Shown: positions 5,005 to 12,980 of the stretch, in pieces
Position numbering within the stretch: position 1 is the first letter of the stretch
How the letters are laid out: each line of letters opens with the position of its first letter
From: DATBHZ01 sp036557185
GTDB lineage: Bacteria; Actinomycetota; Acidimicrobiia; IMCC26256; JAENVU01
Reading direction: 5' to 3'
Assembly (NCBI GenBank): GCA_036557185.1
Contig: DATBHZ010000133.1
Coordinates: 1-13,641, forward strand
DNA: 13,641 nucleotides
Translations under genes and position numbers: made by a program
The notes under the pieces: generated by a model
Told to the model about the DNA's origin: nothing
The model's input: the letters and a program-made list of their open reading frames with translations, nothing else
Databases searched by the model: none

Positions 5005-7662
5005 ATGCGCGGCCTGGGGACACGTCGTCAGATCATCGGCGCTGGAACAGTCGCACTCGCGCTCGTCGTCGCGTCGTCGGGTCTCGCGGCATGCACCTCG
5101 AGCGGTGGCGGCACGAGCAGCGCGGCGCCCAAGACGCTCACCGTCGACGACCTGACCGCGCCGATCGGTCTCGGGACGAACGACGTCTTCTTCGCGTGGC
5201 AGCTCGGCGGATCGACGGCGCGGCAGTCGTCATACCGCCTGGTCGTGCGCGAGCAGCCGCGCCCGGGCACCGGCGGGCATGCCGCGACGGTCTGGGACAG
5301 CGGGAAGGTGCAATCCGAGCAGCAGGCCTTCGTCCCGTACGGAGGCCGCGCCCTCGATCCGAACCGCGTCTACACGTGGACGGCGGAGACCTGGAACCCG
5401 TCCGGCCAACACAACACCTCGACGGCGGCTCACTTCGAGACAGGGCTGCGCGACAGCGACTGGAGAGCGCACTGGATCCGGCGCGCCGCGGACACCGCAA
5501 CGCGTCCCGACCTGTACACGTACGCACGCAAAGAGGTGAAGCTCGGCGCGTCTCCGATCGTGCGGGCACGCGCATTCGTCGCCGCCGACCAGCAGTACGA
5601 GCTGGCGATCAACGGCCGTCGTGCGGGCAAGGGCCAGGCGTACAGCTACCCCGACGCGCAGTACTACGAGACGCTCGACGTCACGCACCTCCTGCGCGCG
5701 GGCGCGCCCAACGCGATCGCCGCGACCACCACCTGGGACGGCGCGACCAAGGGCCACCCCGCCGGCGAGCCCGGTCTCATCGTGCAGATCGACGTCGACC
5801 ATGCGGACGGGAGCAGCGAGCAGATCGTCACCGACGGGACCTGGAAGGTCCGCAGCGGTGCCTGGCTGCCGGGGACGCAACGTGACCTCGAAGGGGACCT
5901 CGTCGACTACACCGAGCGCATCGACGGGCCTGCGATCCCGGTCGGCTGGGAGGAGCCGGGCTTCGACGACCGCAGCTGGGCAGGCGCGACCGACATCGGC
6001 CCCGCGGGAACACCTCCGTACACGCACCTCGTCCCAGTGCGCACACGCATCGTCGAGCAGCCGGTCACACCCGTCTCGCTGCGGACGCTGCCGAACGGCT
6101 CCGTGGTCGCGGACTTCGGCAAGGTGTACTCCGCGATCCCGACGGTCACGTTCCACCACGGCACGGCCGGGCACGTCGTCCCGATGCACGCGGGATACCT
6201 GCTCGATCCGAACGGATCGGTGTCCACGACACACGGCACGCAGCACACCGACATGAGCTACTCGTACACCGAGCGCGGCGGTGGCCCCGAGCAGTTCCAC
6301 CCCTTCGACTACCTGGGCTTCCGCTACTTCCAGATCGATCAACCGGGCGAGAAGCTCACGAAGGATGACGTCGTCACACTCGCGCGTCACACGTTCGTGC
6401 CCGACCAGCGCGCGGCCACGTTCAGCTCCTCGAACTCGACGATCGATGCAGAGTTCGATCTCGGTCGCCATTCCGCGCTCTACAGCGCGCAGGAGGGCTA
6501 CCTCGACACACCGACCCGCGAGAAGGGCCCATGGCTCTGGGACGGCTTCAACGAGTCGACGACCGCCATGGACGCGTTCAGCGAGCAGAATCTGACGCGC
6601 AAGTCCCTCGTGGAGTACGCGCAGTCACAGGACCGCTATTGGAAGAGTGTCGGAGCGGTCAACAAGATCTACCCGACGGGTCTCGGCGCGCTGGACATCA
6701 ACGAGTTCACCGAGATCTACCCGGAGTGGGTGTGGCAGTACTGGCTCCACAACGGCGATCGGAGCCTGCTCCAAGCGGTGTACCCCGCTGTTCATGGCGT
6801 CGCGCAGTACGTGGAGCACTCGGTGGCCCCGTCGACGGGACTCGTCACCAACCTCCCGTCCACGAGCATCTACTACACGTTCCCCACGGTGACGCGGCTC
6901 AACGTGCTCGGCGTCAACGTGTTCCGCCGCGCGGCGGACATCGCGACCATCCTGCACCGGCCGGCCTCAGAGGTGGCCCAGCTCCGAGGCTGGCAACAGG
7001 CACTGACAACCGCGACGAACACGAAGCTGACTCGCCCGGATGGCACCTACGTCGACGGGCTCGAGGCCGGCGGCTCGCAGGTCGCAGCGGCGTCGCAGGA
7101 CACGAACGCCTCGGCCGTCGTGTACGGCGTGGCGCCGAGCGCGCATGTTGCCGCAGTCGCCAAGTACGTCGCGGGGCTTGGCATGCAGGCCCCGCCGCGC
7201 ACCGCTGCGGAGGTCATCGAGGCGCTCGCGTTGGCGGGCCGCGACGCCGATCTCGTGCACATCCTCACCGACGCCGACATCGACGGGTGGGCGAACATCC
7301 TGAAGCGCGGCGCCACCTACACCTGGGAGGTCTGGCAGCCGTCCGACATCATCGGCGACAGCATGTCGCACGGATGGGGCGCGAACGTGCTTGTCGAGAT
7401 CCAGCAGGCGCTCCTGGGCGTGCGGCCGACGTCGCCGGGTTATGCAACCTTCACTGTCGATCCGCCCACCGCAGGTCTCGCGCGCGCAACGGGAACGGTT
7501 CCCACGCCGTACGGCTCCATCAAGGTGCAGTGGCAGCGCTCGCACGGCAAGCTCACGATCCACGTGACGGTCCCGCCCGGGACGACCGGCAAGGTCATCC
7601 GACGGACCGGCTCGACGACCACGGTCGGGCCCGGGAGTCACACGCTCACGCTCAGCTCCTAG
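5005..7662 (+). CDS. Secreted alpha-L-rhamnosidase, glycoside hydrolase family 78
   Basis: 885-residue enzyme that should release terminal alpha-L-rhamnose by inversion, anchored outside the membrane. The signal has a twin-arginine-like start (TRRQIIG, 6-12), a hydrophobic core and a lipobox LAAC with Cys30, so it is probably a lipoprotein, perhaps Tat-exported. Order of domains: N-terminal beta domain (about 44-146), Bac_rhamnosid_N (about 175-300; RARAFVAADQQYELAINGRR), beta-sandwich (about 350-465), (alpha/alpha)6 catalytic barrel (about 468-800) and C-terminal beta domain (805-885; PGYATFTVDPP). The GH78 acid motif appears as DTPTREKGPWLWDG with Asp501, Glu506 and Asp513; the base region is GATYTWEVW with Glu775. 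The usual Cys of D-C-P is Thr here. Substrate may be plant or microbial rhamnosides. GH78 is firm; exact substrate is not. Confidence 0.92.
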   Translation: MRGLGTRRQIIGAGTVALALVVASSGLAACTSSGGGTSSAAPKTLTVDDLTAPIGLGTNDVFFAWQLGGSTARQSSYRLVVREQPRPGTGGHAATVWDSGKVQSEQQAFVPYGGRALDPNRVYTWTAETWNPSGQHNTSTAAHFETGLRDSDWRAHWIRRAADTATRPDLYTYARKEVKLGASPIVRARAFVAADQQYELAINGRRAGKGQAYSYPDAQYYETLDVTHLLRAGAPNAIAATTTWDGATKGHPAGEPGLIVQIDVDHADGSSEQIVTDGTWKVRSGAWLPGTQRDLEGDLVDYTERIDGPAIPVGWEEPGFDDRSWAGATDIGPAGTPPYTHLVPVRTRIVEQPVTPVSLRTLPNGSVVADFGKVYSAIPTVTFHHGTAGHVVPMHAGYLLDPNGSVSTTHGTQHTDMSYSYTERGGGPEQFHPFDYLGFRYFQIDQPGEKLTKDDVVTLARHTFVPDQRAATFSSSNSTIDAEFDLGRHSALYSAQEGYLDTPTREKGPWLWDGFNESTTAMDAFSEQNLTRKSLVEYAQSQDRYWKSVGAVNKIYPTGLGALDINEFTEIYPEWVWQYWLHNGDRSLLQAVYPAVHGVAQYVEHSVAPSTGLVTNLPSTSIYYTFPTVTRLNVLGVNVFRRAADIATILHRPASEVAQLRGWQQALTTATNTKLTRPDGTYVDGLEAGGSQVAAASQDTNASAVVYGVAPSAHVAAVAKYVAGLGMQAPPRTAAEVIEALALAGRDADLVHILTDADIDGWANILKRGATYTWEVWQPSDIIGDSMSHGWGANVLVEIQQALLGVRPTSPGYATFTVDPPTAGLARATGTVPTPYGSIKVQWQRSHGKLTIHVTVPPGTTGKVIRRTGSTTTVGPGSHTLTLSS

Positions 7663-7665
7663 ATT
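7660..7665 (+). promoter_or_regulatory. Candidate -10 box overlapping the rhamnosidase stop codon
   Basis: TAGATT begins with the TAG stop of the rhamnosidase gene and ends 7 bases before the ATG of the next gene, the spacing expected for a leaderless mRNA. GTCACA at 7637-7642, 17 bases upstream, matches TTGACA at four of six positions. The downstream gene has no ribosome site. Confidence 0.45.
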
Positions 7666-7672
7666 TCGCACC

Positions 7673-8512
7673 ATGGCCGCCGAGACAGCCCGCAAGTGCT
7701 GGCGGACGCTCGAGCCGATCCACGGGATGATCTACTTCGCGCCCGAGGGCCCCGAGGAGTACGGCAAGGTCGGGATCACCAACGCGCGAGCCGGCTACTT
7801 CGCGTCGCGCTCGGCTGCGATGGGCGCGGTGAGCGCCGAGACGGTGATCGCGACCTTCTTCAACTTCAACCCCGCGCTCGTGCGCAAGTCGGTGCCGTCG
7901 TGCTGGGGCGCGGCCGAGCCGCGGCAAGTGCTCGACGCGCGGCTACGAGCCGCCGATCGTGCGCTGCATCGTCTCCTCGGCGAAGCCCTATCGAGCGACG
8001 AGGTGCGCGAGGCAGCGGAGCTCGCGCGTTCGGCCGCGACCGCGCCCGGCATGTCGATGAGCGGGCGCCCGCTGTACGCGGCGCACACCGCGCTGCCATG
8101 GCCCGGCGAGCCCCATCTCGTGCTCTGGCACGCGATCACGATCCTGCGCGAGTTCCGGGGCGACGGGCACGTCGCCGCGCTCGTCGACGACGGCGTCAGC
8201 GGTATCGAGGCGCTCGTCATGCACGCGGCATCGGGCGACGTGCCAGCCGACCTGCTGCGAGCGACGCGAGCGTGGTCGGACGACGAGTGGGGCGTGGCGG
8301 TCGCCGAGCTCCACGACCGAGGTTGGGTCGACGAAGATGGCCGCTTCACCGAGACCGGGCACGCGCACCGGGCAGCCGTCGAGCAACGCACCGACGAGCT
8401 CGCTGCCGCACCGTGGGAGCACCTCGGCGAAGCCCGTTGCCAGCGCCTGCGCGAGCTGTGCCGCCCATTGTCCAGAGCGATCGTCGGCTCCGGCACGTTC
8501 GGCGCGCGCTGA
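7673..8512 (+). CDS. SCO6745 family protein (SalK-like), function unknown
   Basis: 279-residue cytoplasmic protein of the actinobacterial SCO6745 family, sometimes labelled SalK. Family marks: HGMIYFAPEG (17-26) near the start, GYFASRSAAMG (41-51), TFFNFNPALV (61-70), and LPWPGEPHLVLWHAITILRE (141-160) followed by GDGHVAAL (163-170). Residues about 195-245 look like a winged-helix segment (WSDDEWGVAVAELHDRGWVD, then TETGHAHRAAVE), so some databases call it a helix-turn-helix protein. No enzyme activity is established to my knowledge. It starts 10 bases after the rhamnosidase stop and might be co-transcribed, but a good -10 box spans that stop, suggesting independent leaderless expression. It ends beside the convergent hairpin at 8518-8544. 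Confidence 0.82.
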   Translation: MAAETARKCWRTLEPIHGMIYFAPEGPEEYGKVGITNARAGYFASRSAAMGAVSAETVIATFFNFNPALVRKSVPSCWGAAEPRQVLDARLRAADRALHRLLGEALSSDEVREAAELARSAATAPGMSMSGRPLYAAHTALPWPGEPHLVLWHAITILREFRGDGHVAALVDDGVSGIEALVMHAASGDVPADLLRATRAWSDDEWGVAVAELHDRGWVDEDGRFTETGHAHRAAVEQRTDELAAAPWEHLGEARCQRLRELCRPLSRAIVGSGTFGAR

Positions 8513-8517
8513 CGCGA

Positions 8518-8544
8518 CGCGCCGGCGTTACTCCTCCCGGCGCG
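8518..8544. terminator. Candidate bidirectional terminator hairpin between converging genes
   Basis: A perfect 8-base-pair stem, CGCGCCGG (8518-8525) and CCGGCGCG (8537-8544), with an 11-base loop, sits 5 bases after the stop of the SCO6745 gene. It overlaps the last codons of the 58-residue membrane protein on the other strand, whose TAA is in the loop. There is no T-run, which is common for actinobacterial terminators. The high local GC means such palindromes can arise by chance. Confidence 0.4.
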
Positions 8545-8704
8545 CGCCGCGGATGAGCACGAAGCCGAACACCGCGCAGCCGGCTCCGATGAACGCCCAG
8601 ATCGCCTCGCCGGTCATGAACGAGCCGCCGATCAGACCGACGCCCTGCCCGATCCACACCAAGCCCACCACGATCAGTACGACGCCGATGATCATCCGAG
8701 TCAT
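8528..8704 (-). CDS. Small integral membrane protein, 58 residues
   Basis: Short protein with two predicted membrane helices: residues about 4-22 (MIIGVVLIVVGLVWIGQGV) and 34-51 (AIWAFIGAGCAVFGFVLI), joined by a Gly-rich loop GLIGGSFMTGE, with a basic-acidic tail RGARREE. This G-x-F-M-T-G-x2-x-W loop pattern is seen in small actinobacterial membrane proteins of unknown function. The ATG at 8704 lies 9 bases after the LCP stop, with a weak GAGAG ribosome site, so it is probably the second gene of that transcript. Being next to a cell-wall ligase suggests an envelope role, but that is inference only. Confidence 0.75.
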   Translation of the reverse strand: MTRMIIGVVLIVVGLVWIGQGVGLIGGSFMTGEAIWAFIGAGCAVFGFVLIRGARREE

Positions 8705-8713
8705 CGCACACTC

Positions 8714-10114
8714 TCAGCAGTGCGGCGTGGCCGGTTTCTTCGACTTGTTGCTGCTGCTCTTGGCCGGCGCGGACGCTGGGGCCGTCGCGGCCGCTGCAGG
8801 CGGGTGGACGCCGGCGAAGTGCGGCGAGATGGTCACAACCACGTCGGCACCCTTGATCGTGGAGTCGACGATCGGCGCGCCGACGCCTCTCAGGTAGGAA
8901 GCCACGAGCGCCGCCTTCGCAGCGTTGCCCGGCCGGTAGCTGACCACCGTGTCGTTGACCTGGGACGGCGCGTTCGCGCTCCCTCCCGACTCGAACCCGG
9001 ACTGCACCAACGAAGCGAGCGCCGCTGCCGCCGCCCCGGTCTTCTGCGACCCGTTCAGCACCCGCACCCTCACCTGTGACGGCGACACCGAGGGCACCGA
9101 CGTGCTCGGCGTCGAGCTCGACCAGTTCAGCAACGGCGCGATCACGGCGTCCGCATCGGGCTGCTTGGGCCGCAGGTGGGCGCCGTCGGGCACCGTCGGG
9201 AGGGTCACCATCTGGATGGAATTCGGGTCCTTGGGGTCGACCTTGCGGAACGTGTTGATCAGCTGCTTGACGTCGTCGGTCGACAGCTGCGTGTCGGCGG
9301 TCAGCTTCGGCAGCACCGCGTTGGCGATGTTCCATGCGTCGAGGAAGTTGTTACCGCTCTTGCCAACCGCGATCGCGGCCAGCTGACGGATGAAGCTCTG
9401 CTGTCGCTGGATGCGGTCGATGTCGGAGCCGGTGGGCTGGTACCAGCCGCCGTGCGAGTCGGGGATCTCGAAGTGACGTGACCGCACGAACGCGAGCGCC
9501 TGGGTGCCGTTCAGCTCCACGCAGCCCGCAGGGACCTGCAAGCCGGAGTACGTGTCACGCGCAGCGGTTGGAAAGGTGAGCGGGACGGTACCGATCGCGT
9601 CGACGACCGCTTTGAACGCGTCGAAGTTGACCTTGATGTAGTGCTGGATGGGGATGTTGAAGTTGTCCTTGAGCGTCTGGATGAGGCGCTCGGGGCCCTT
9701 CGCACCGTCGTTGTACGCGGAGTTGATCAGCGCGCGGCCCTCACCGGGCACTTGCACGTACGTATCGCGTGGGATCGAGACGAGATATCCGCGCGACTGG
9801 TCGGGTTGCACGTGCACGATCATGATCACGTCGGCCTGCTGCCCCGTCTGCGTGCGCGGGTCGCCGAAGAGGCGGGCGGCGTTCGGGTCGGTGAGCTCCG
9901 CGCGCGAGTCGGAGCCGATGATGAGGAAGTTGCCCGCCTGGCCCGGGCCTTCCGGCGCGAGGTTGCTCGCCGACTGGCGCTTGATCCCGCTGATGCCCTC
10001 ATCGAATGCGACCGTGCCGGTCACGATCCCGCCGACGACGAGAACGAAGATGACGATGAACGCGATCGCGTACCGTCCGAGAAAGGCGCGCTTCGAGGCG
10101 GGGGTGAGAGCCAC
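8714..10114 (-). CDS. LCP family (LytR-CpsA-Psr) cell-wall phosphotransferase with LytR_C domain
   Basis: 466 residues from the chosen GTG. LCP enzymes move polyprenyl-phosphate-linked glycopolymers onto peptidoglycan outside the membrane. Residues about 15-38 form a membrane anchor (YAIAFIVIFVLVVGG). The LCP domain (about 62-250) shows NFLIIGSDSR, ADVIMIVHVQ, the SIPRD loop, INSAYNDG, VNFDAFKAVVDAIG, and FVRSRHFE with SDIDRIQRQQSFIRQL; the Arg and Asp residues in these motifs bind the polyprenyl phosphate. A Ser/Pro linker precedes a LytR_C domain (about 348-432; VRVLNGSQKTGAA), then an Ala/Lys-rich tail ending in Cys. An in-frame GTG at 10159 would add 15 residues, but the start at 10114 sits next to a good -10 box and matches the usual start before the anchor. 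Well supported. Confidence 0.92.
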   Translation of the reverse strand: MALTPASKRAFLGRYAIAFIVIFVLVVGGIVTGTVAFDEGISGIKRQSASNLAPEGPGQAGNFLIIGSDSRAELTDPNAARLFGDPRTQTGQQADVIMIVHVQPDQSRGYLVSIPRDTYVQVPGEGRALINSAYNDGAKGPERLIQTLKDNFNIPIQHYIKVNFDAFKAVVDAIGTVPLTFPTAARDTYSGLQVPAGCVELNGTQALAFVRSRHFEIPDSHGGWYQPTGSDIDRIQRQQSFIRQLAAIAVGKSGNNFLDAWNIANAVLPKLTADTQLSTDDVKQLINTFRKVDPKDPNSIQMVTLPTVPDGAHLRPKQPDADAVIAPLLNWSSSTPSTSVPSVSPSQVRVRVLNGSQKTGAAAAALASLVQSGFESGGSANAPSQVNDTVVSYRPGNAAKAALVASYLRGVGAPIVDSTIKGADVVVTISPHFAGVHPPAAAATAPASAPAKSSSNKSKKPATPHC

Positions 10115-10124
10115 GGTGGACCGA

Positions 10125-10130
10125 ATTCTA
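10125..10130 (-). promoter_or_regulatory. Candidate -10 box for the LCP gene
   Basis: On the minus strand this reads TAGAAT, a strong -10 match, ending 10 bases before the LCP GTG, so the transcript would have a leader of about 3 bases. It lies in the 56-base gap after the acyl-CoA synthetase stop and argues for a separate LCP transcript. The -35 region is weak. Confidence 0.45.
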
Positions 10131-10170
10131 CGTGTGGAGGACCCGCGAACCGGGGTCACTGATCAGACCT

Positions 10171-11778
10171 TCAGCGCTGCGCCGCCGTTGCAGTCGCTTT
10201 CGCCCACCGGTAATCGGCCTTTCCCGACGGCGAGCGCACCACCTCGTCGACGAGGTGTACCTCCTTGGGCACCTTGTACCCGGCGATCTGCTCGCGCACG
10301 TGCGCGGCCAACTCGTCGAGCGAAGGGCTCGCACCCGGCCGCGGCTTGATCACGGCGGCGACGCGCTCGCCCCACCGTTCGTCGGGGACGCCGACCACCA
10401 CCGCGTCGAAGACGTCCGGGTGCGACTTCAGCGCGGACTCGACCTCTTCCGGGAAGATCTTCTCGCCGCCGGAGTTGATGCTCACCGAACCGCGCCCGAG
10501 CAGCGCGATCGTCCCGTCGGCCTCCACCATCGCCATGTCGCCCGGCAGCACCCAACGCCGCCCGTCCGCGGACTCGACGAACACCGACGCCGTCTTCTCG
10601 GGATCCTTGTAGTAGCCGAGCGGCACGAAGCCGCCGCGAGCGAGCCTGCCGACCACGCCCGATCCCGGCTCGACCGGGTTGCCATCGTCGTCGAGCACGG
10701 TCGTGTGCTCCCCCATCTGGAAGCGCGGGTGACCCTGGTCGTCGGCCTGGATGAACGTCCCTTGGTAGCCCGTCTCCGACGCGCCGATGCTGTCGATCAC
10801 GACCACGTTCGTCAGCGTCGCGTTGATCTTCGCCTTCACCGCGGGTGACAGGATCGCGCCGCCGGAACCGAGGATGACGAGGCTCGACGTGTCGAAGTCG
10901 GCACCGGGTTCATCGAGCGCCTCGATCAGTGGACGCGCCATGGCGTCACCCACCAGTGTCACGCTCAACACCTTCTCGCGCTCCACCGTCGACCACACCG
11001 CTCGGGGATCCAGCTTGTGCTCGCTGGAGAGCACGAGCTTGTTGCCGCCCATGAGCGTCATGGTCGCGACCCACAGCGCGGCGCCGTGCATCAACGGCGG
11101 GATCGGGAAGCTGACGTTGAACCCGCCGTTGCGGGCTATCTCCACGACCGCGTCGGGGGCCTCCGGCAGCGGACCACCGAGCGTGAGCAGGGGGACGATG
11201 GTCGACAGCAGGTAGTCGCGCTGCGTCCACATCACGCCTTTCGGCATCCCCGTGGTCCCACCCGTGTACAGGATGTAGAGGTCGTCCTCGGAGCGCGGTG
11301 CGAAGTCCCGCACCGACGATGCTCCGTCGAGCGCCGCCTCGTACTCGACCGCCCCGATCGACGAGAGATCCTCTCGGGTGCCGTCCTCGACGGAGACGAA
11401 GACCTTCAGCTTCGGTAGCTCGTCGCGAACCGCCGCGATGCGCGGGACGAATTCGCGGCCGTGGACGAGTGCGACGAGGTCGGCGTTGTCGAACAGGTAC
11501 CGCAGCTCCGATTCGACGTACCGGTAGTTCACGTTGATCGGTACGGCGCGGATCTTGTACGCGGCGAGCGTCGCCTCCATGTACTCGGACCCGTTGTAGA
11601 GGTACAAGCCGACGTGATCGCCGGCCTGCACGCCCTGCGCGAGGAGGTGGTGCGCGAGCCGCGTCGCGCGCTCGTCGAAGTCGCGGAACGTCAGCCTGCG
11701 ATCGCCGCACACGATCGCCTCGCGATCGGGCACGGCATCACACACACCCTCGAAGAGGTCGGCGACGTTCCACAGCAC
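10171..11778 (-). CDS. Acyl-CoA synthetase, FadD19-like (AMP-binding)
   Basis: 535-residue ligase that activates a carboxylic acid with ATP and joins it to CoA through an acyl-AMP. Motifs: P-loop YTGGTTGMPKG (171-181), A5 SIGASETGYQG (330-340), A7 LPGDM (411-415), hinge and A8 GRGSVSINSGGEKIFPEEVE (428-447), and catalytic Lys520 in SPSGKADYRWAK. The A8 form and LRYLFDNAD are strongly like mycobacterial FadD19, which activates C-24-branched sterol side-chain acids; sterol substrate here is inference. Start GTG 11778 follows the thiolase stop by 5 bases, with GGAGAAG 8 bases upstream inside the thiolase end, so the two are translationally coupled. Last gene of the operon. Motifs are complete and the length is normal. 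Confidence 0.93.
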   Translation of the reverse strand: MLWNVADLFEGVCDAVPDREAIVCGDRRLTFRDFDERATRLAHHLLAQGVQAGDHVGLYLYNGSEYMEATLAAYKIRAVPINVNYRYVESELRYLFDNADLVALVHGREFVPRIAAVRDELPKLKVFVSVEDGTREDLSSIGAVEYEAALDGASSVRDFAPRSEDDLYILYTGGTTGMPKGVMWTQRDYLLSTIVPLLTLGGPLPEAPDAVVEIARNGGFNVSFPIPPLMHGAALWVATMTLMGGNKLVLSSEHKLDPRAVWSTVEREKVLSVTLVGDAMARPLIEALDEPGADFDTSSLVILGSGGAILSPAVKAKINATLTNVVVIDSIGASETGYQGTFIQADDQGHPRFQMGEHTTVLDDDGNPVEPGSGVVGRLARGGFVPLGYYKDPEKTASVFVESADGRRWVLPGDMAMVEADGTIALLGRGSVSINSGGEKIFPEEVESALKSHPDVFDAVVVGVPDERWGERVAAVIKPRPGASPSLDELAAHVREQIAGYKVPKEVHLVDEVVRSPSGKADYRWAKATATAAQR

Positions 11779-11783
11779 GGGAG

Positions 11784-12980
11784 CTACTTCTCCAGGATCA
11801 CGCAGCTGCCATGACCGAACAGGCCCTGGTTGATGGTGAGACCGACCCGCGCCCCGTCCACCTGACGGTCACCCGCGCGGCCTTGCAGGTGCCACACCAC
11901 TTCGCAGACCTGCGCGATCGCCTGGGCCGGCACGGCCTCGCCGAAGCACGCCAGGCCGCCGCTGGGGTTCACCGGGATCCGCCCGCCGATCGTCGTGTCG
12001 CCGTCGTTGAGGAGCTTCTCTGCCTCCCCCGCCTTGCAAAGCCCGATGTTCTCGTACCAGTCGAGCTCGAGCGCGGTCGAGAGGTCGTACACCTCGGCGA
12101 GGTCGAGGTCGTCGGGCCCCGTGCCGCACTCCTCGTAGGCGGCGTGCGCGATCGAGTCGCGGAAGGTGCGTTCCGGCGCTGCGACGCCGAACGCCGAGTC
12201 CGTGGCGAAGTTCGGCATCTCGATCACCGTGTTGGGGTAGCTCGGCGTCACCGTGCTCACCGCCCGGACACGCACCGGGTCGCGTACGCCGCGCTGCTCC
12301 GCGTAGTCGAGGCTCGACACGACGATCGCGGCGGCGCCGTCCGAGGTCGCGCAGATCTCCAGTAGCCGCAGCGGATCCGAGACGATCGGGGATGCCGCGA
12401 CGTCGTCCTCGGTCACCTCCTTGCGGTAGCGCGCGTTCGGGTTCGTGAGACCGTGACGCGCGTTCTTCACCTTCACCTTGGCGAAGTCGGTGGGCGACGC
12501 GCCGTACTCCTCCATGCGACGACGTGCATACATCGCGAAGTACGTCGGGTTCGTGGCACCGAGGAGCCGGAATCGGAGCCAGTCGGGGTCGTCGCCCCGC
12601 TCCCCCGCGTTCGGCGCGAGGAAACCCTTCGGTGTCGTGTCCGCGCCGACGACGAGCGCGACGTCGCAGAACCCGGCGAGGATCTGCGCCCGCGCGGTGT
12701 CGAGCGCGGTCGCTCCGCTCGCGCACGCCGCGTACGACGAGGCAACGTGCGCGCCCTGCCATCCGAGCGCCTGGGCAAACGTGGCACCCGACACGTAGCC
12801 CGGATAGCCGTTGCGCATCGTGTCGGCGCCCGAGACGAACTGGATGTCGCGCCAGTCGACACCCGCGTCGGCGAGTGCCGCTCGAGCGGCAACGATGCCG
12901 TACTCGACGAAGTTGCGTCCCCACTTGCCCCACGGGTGCATGCCCACGCCGAGGATCGCCACGTCGTGGTCGCGTGCCAT
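11784..12980 (-). CDS. Thiolase family / lipid-transfer protein (SCP-x thiolase type)
   Basis: 398 residues with the thiolase fold of the Ltp/SCP-x group, acting on an acyl-CoA thioester. Near the start AILGVGMHPWGKW; the nucleophile is Cys86 in SYAACASGATAL; later DLDLAEVYDLST, IGGRIPVNPSGG and the C-terminal GLFGHGSCVIL. In degradative thiolases NPSGG is followed by a GHP motif with a catalytic His; here the sequence is LACFGEAVPA, so that His is absent, as in some Ltp proteins that act as aldolases or with a DUF35 partner. The ATG at 12980 shares its A with the TGA of the DUF35 gene (TGATG) and has GGAGG 8 bases upstream, which beats the in-frame GTG at 13001. Partner of the DUF35 protein. 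Activity (thiolysis or retro-aldol) is undecided. Confidence 0.9.
   Translation of the reverse strand: MARDHDVAILGVGMHPWGKWGRNFVEYGIVAARAALADAGVDWRDIQFVSGADTMRNGYPGYVSGATFAQALGWQGAHVASSYAACASGATALDTARAQILAGFCDVALVVGADTTPKGFLAPNAGERGDDPDWLRFRLLGATNPTYFAMYARRRMEEYGASPTDFAKVKVKNARHGLTNPNARYRKEVTEDDVAASPIVSDPLRLLEICATSDGAAAIVVSSLDYAEQRGVRDPVRVRAVSTVTPSYPNTVIEMPNFATDSAFGVAAPERTFRDSIAHAAYEECGTGPDDLDLAEVYDLSTALELDWYENIGLCKAGEAEKLLNDGDTTIGGRIPVNPSGGLACFGEAVPAQAIAQVCEVVWHLQGRAGDRQVDGARVGLTINQGLFGHGSCVILEK

Noticed and set aside
5230..6471. 413-codon open frame on the minus strand
   Set aside because: Antisense to the GH78 rhamnosidase; composition typical of a shadow frame and no motifs.
6531..7730. 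399-codon plus-strand frame overlapping the rhamnosidase end
   Set aside because: Out of frame with the enzyme, Arg/His-rich, no family features.
10140..10157. GACCC / GGGTC hairpin after the acyl-CoA synthetase gene
   Set aside because: A 5-base-pair stem is too weak to call a terminator, though its position is suitable.
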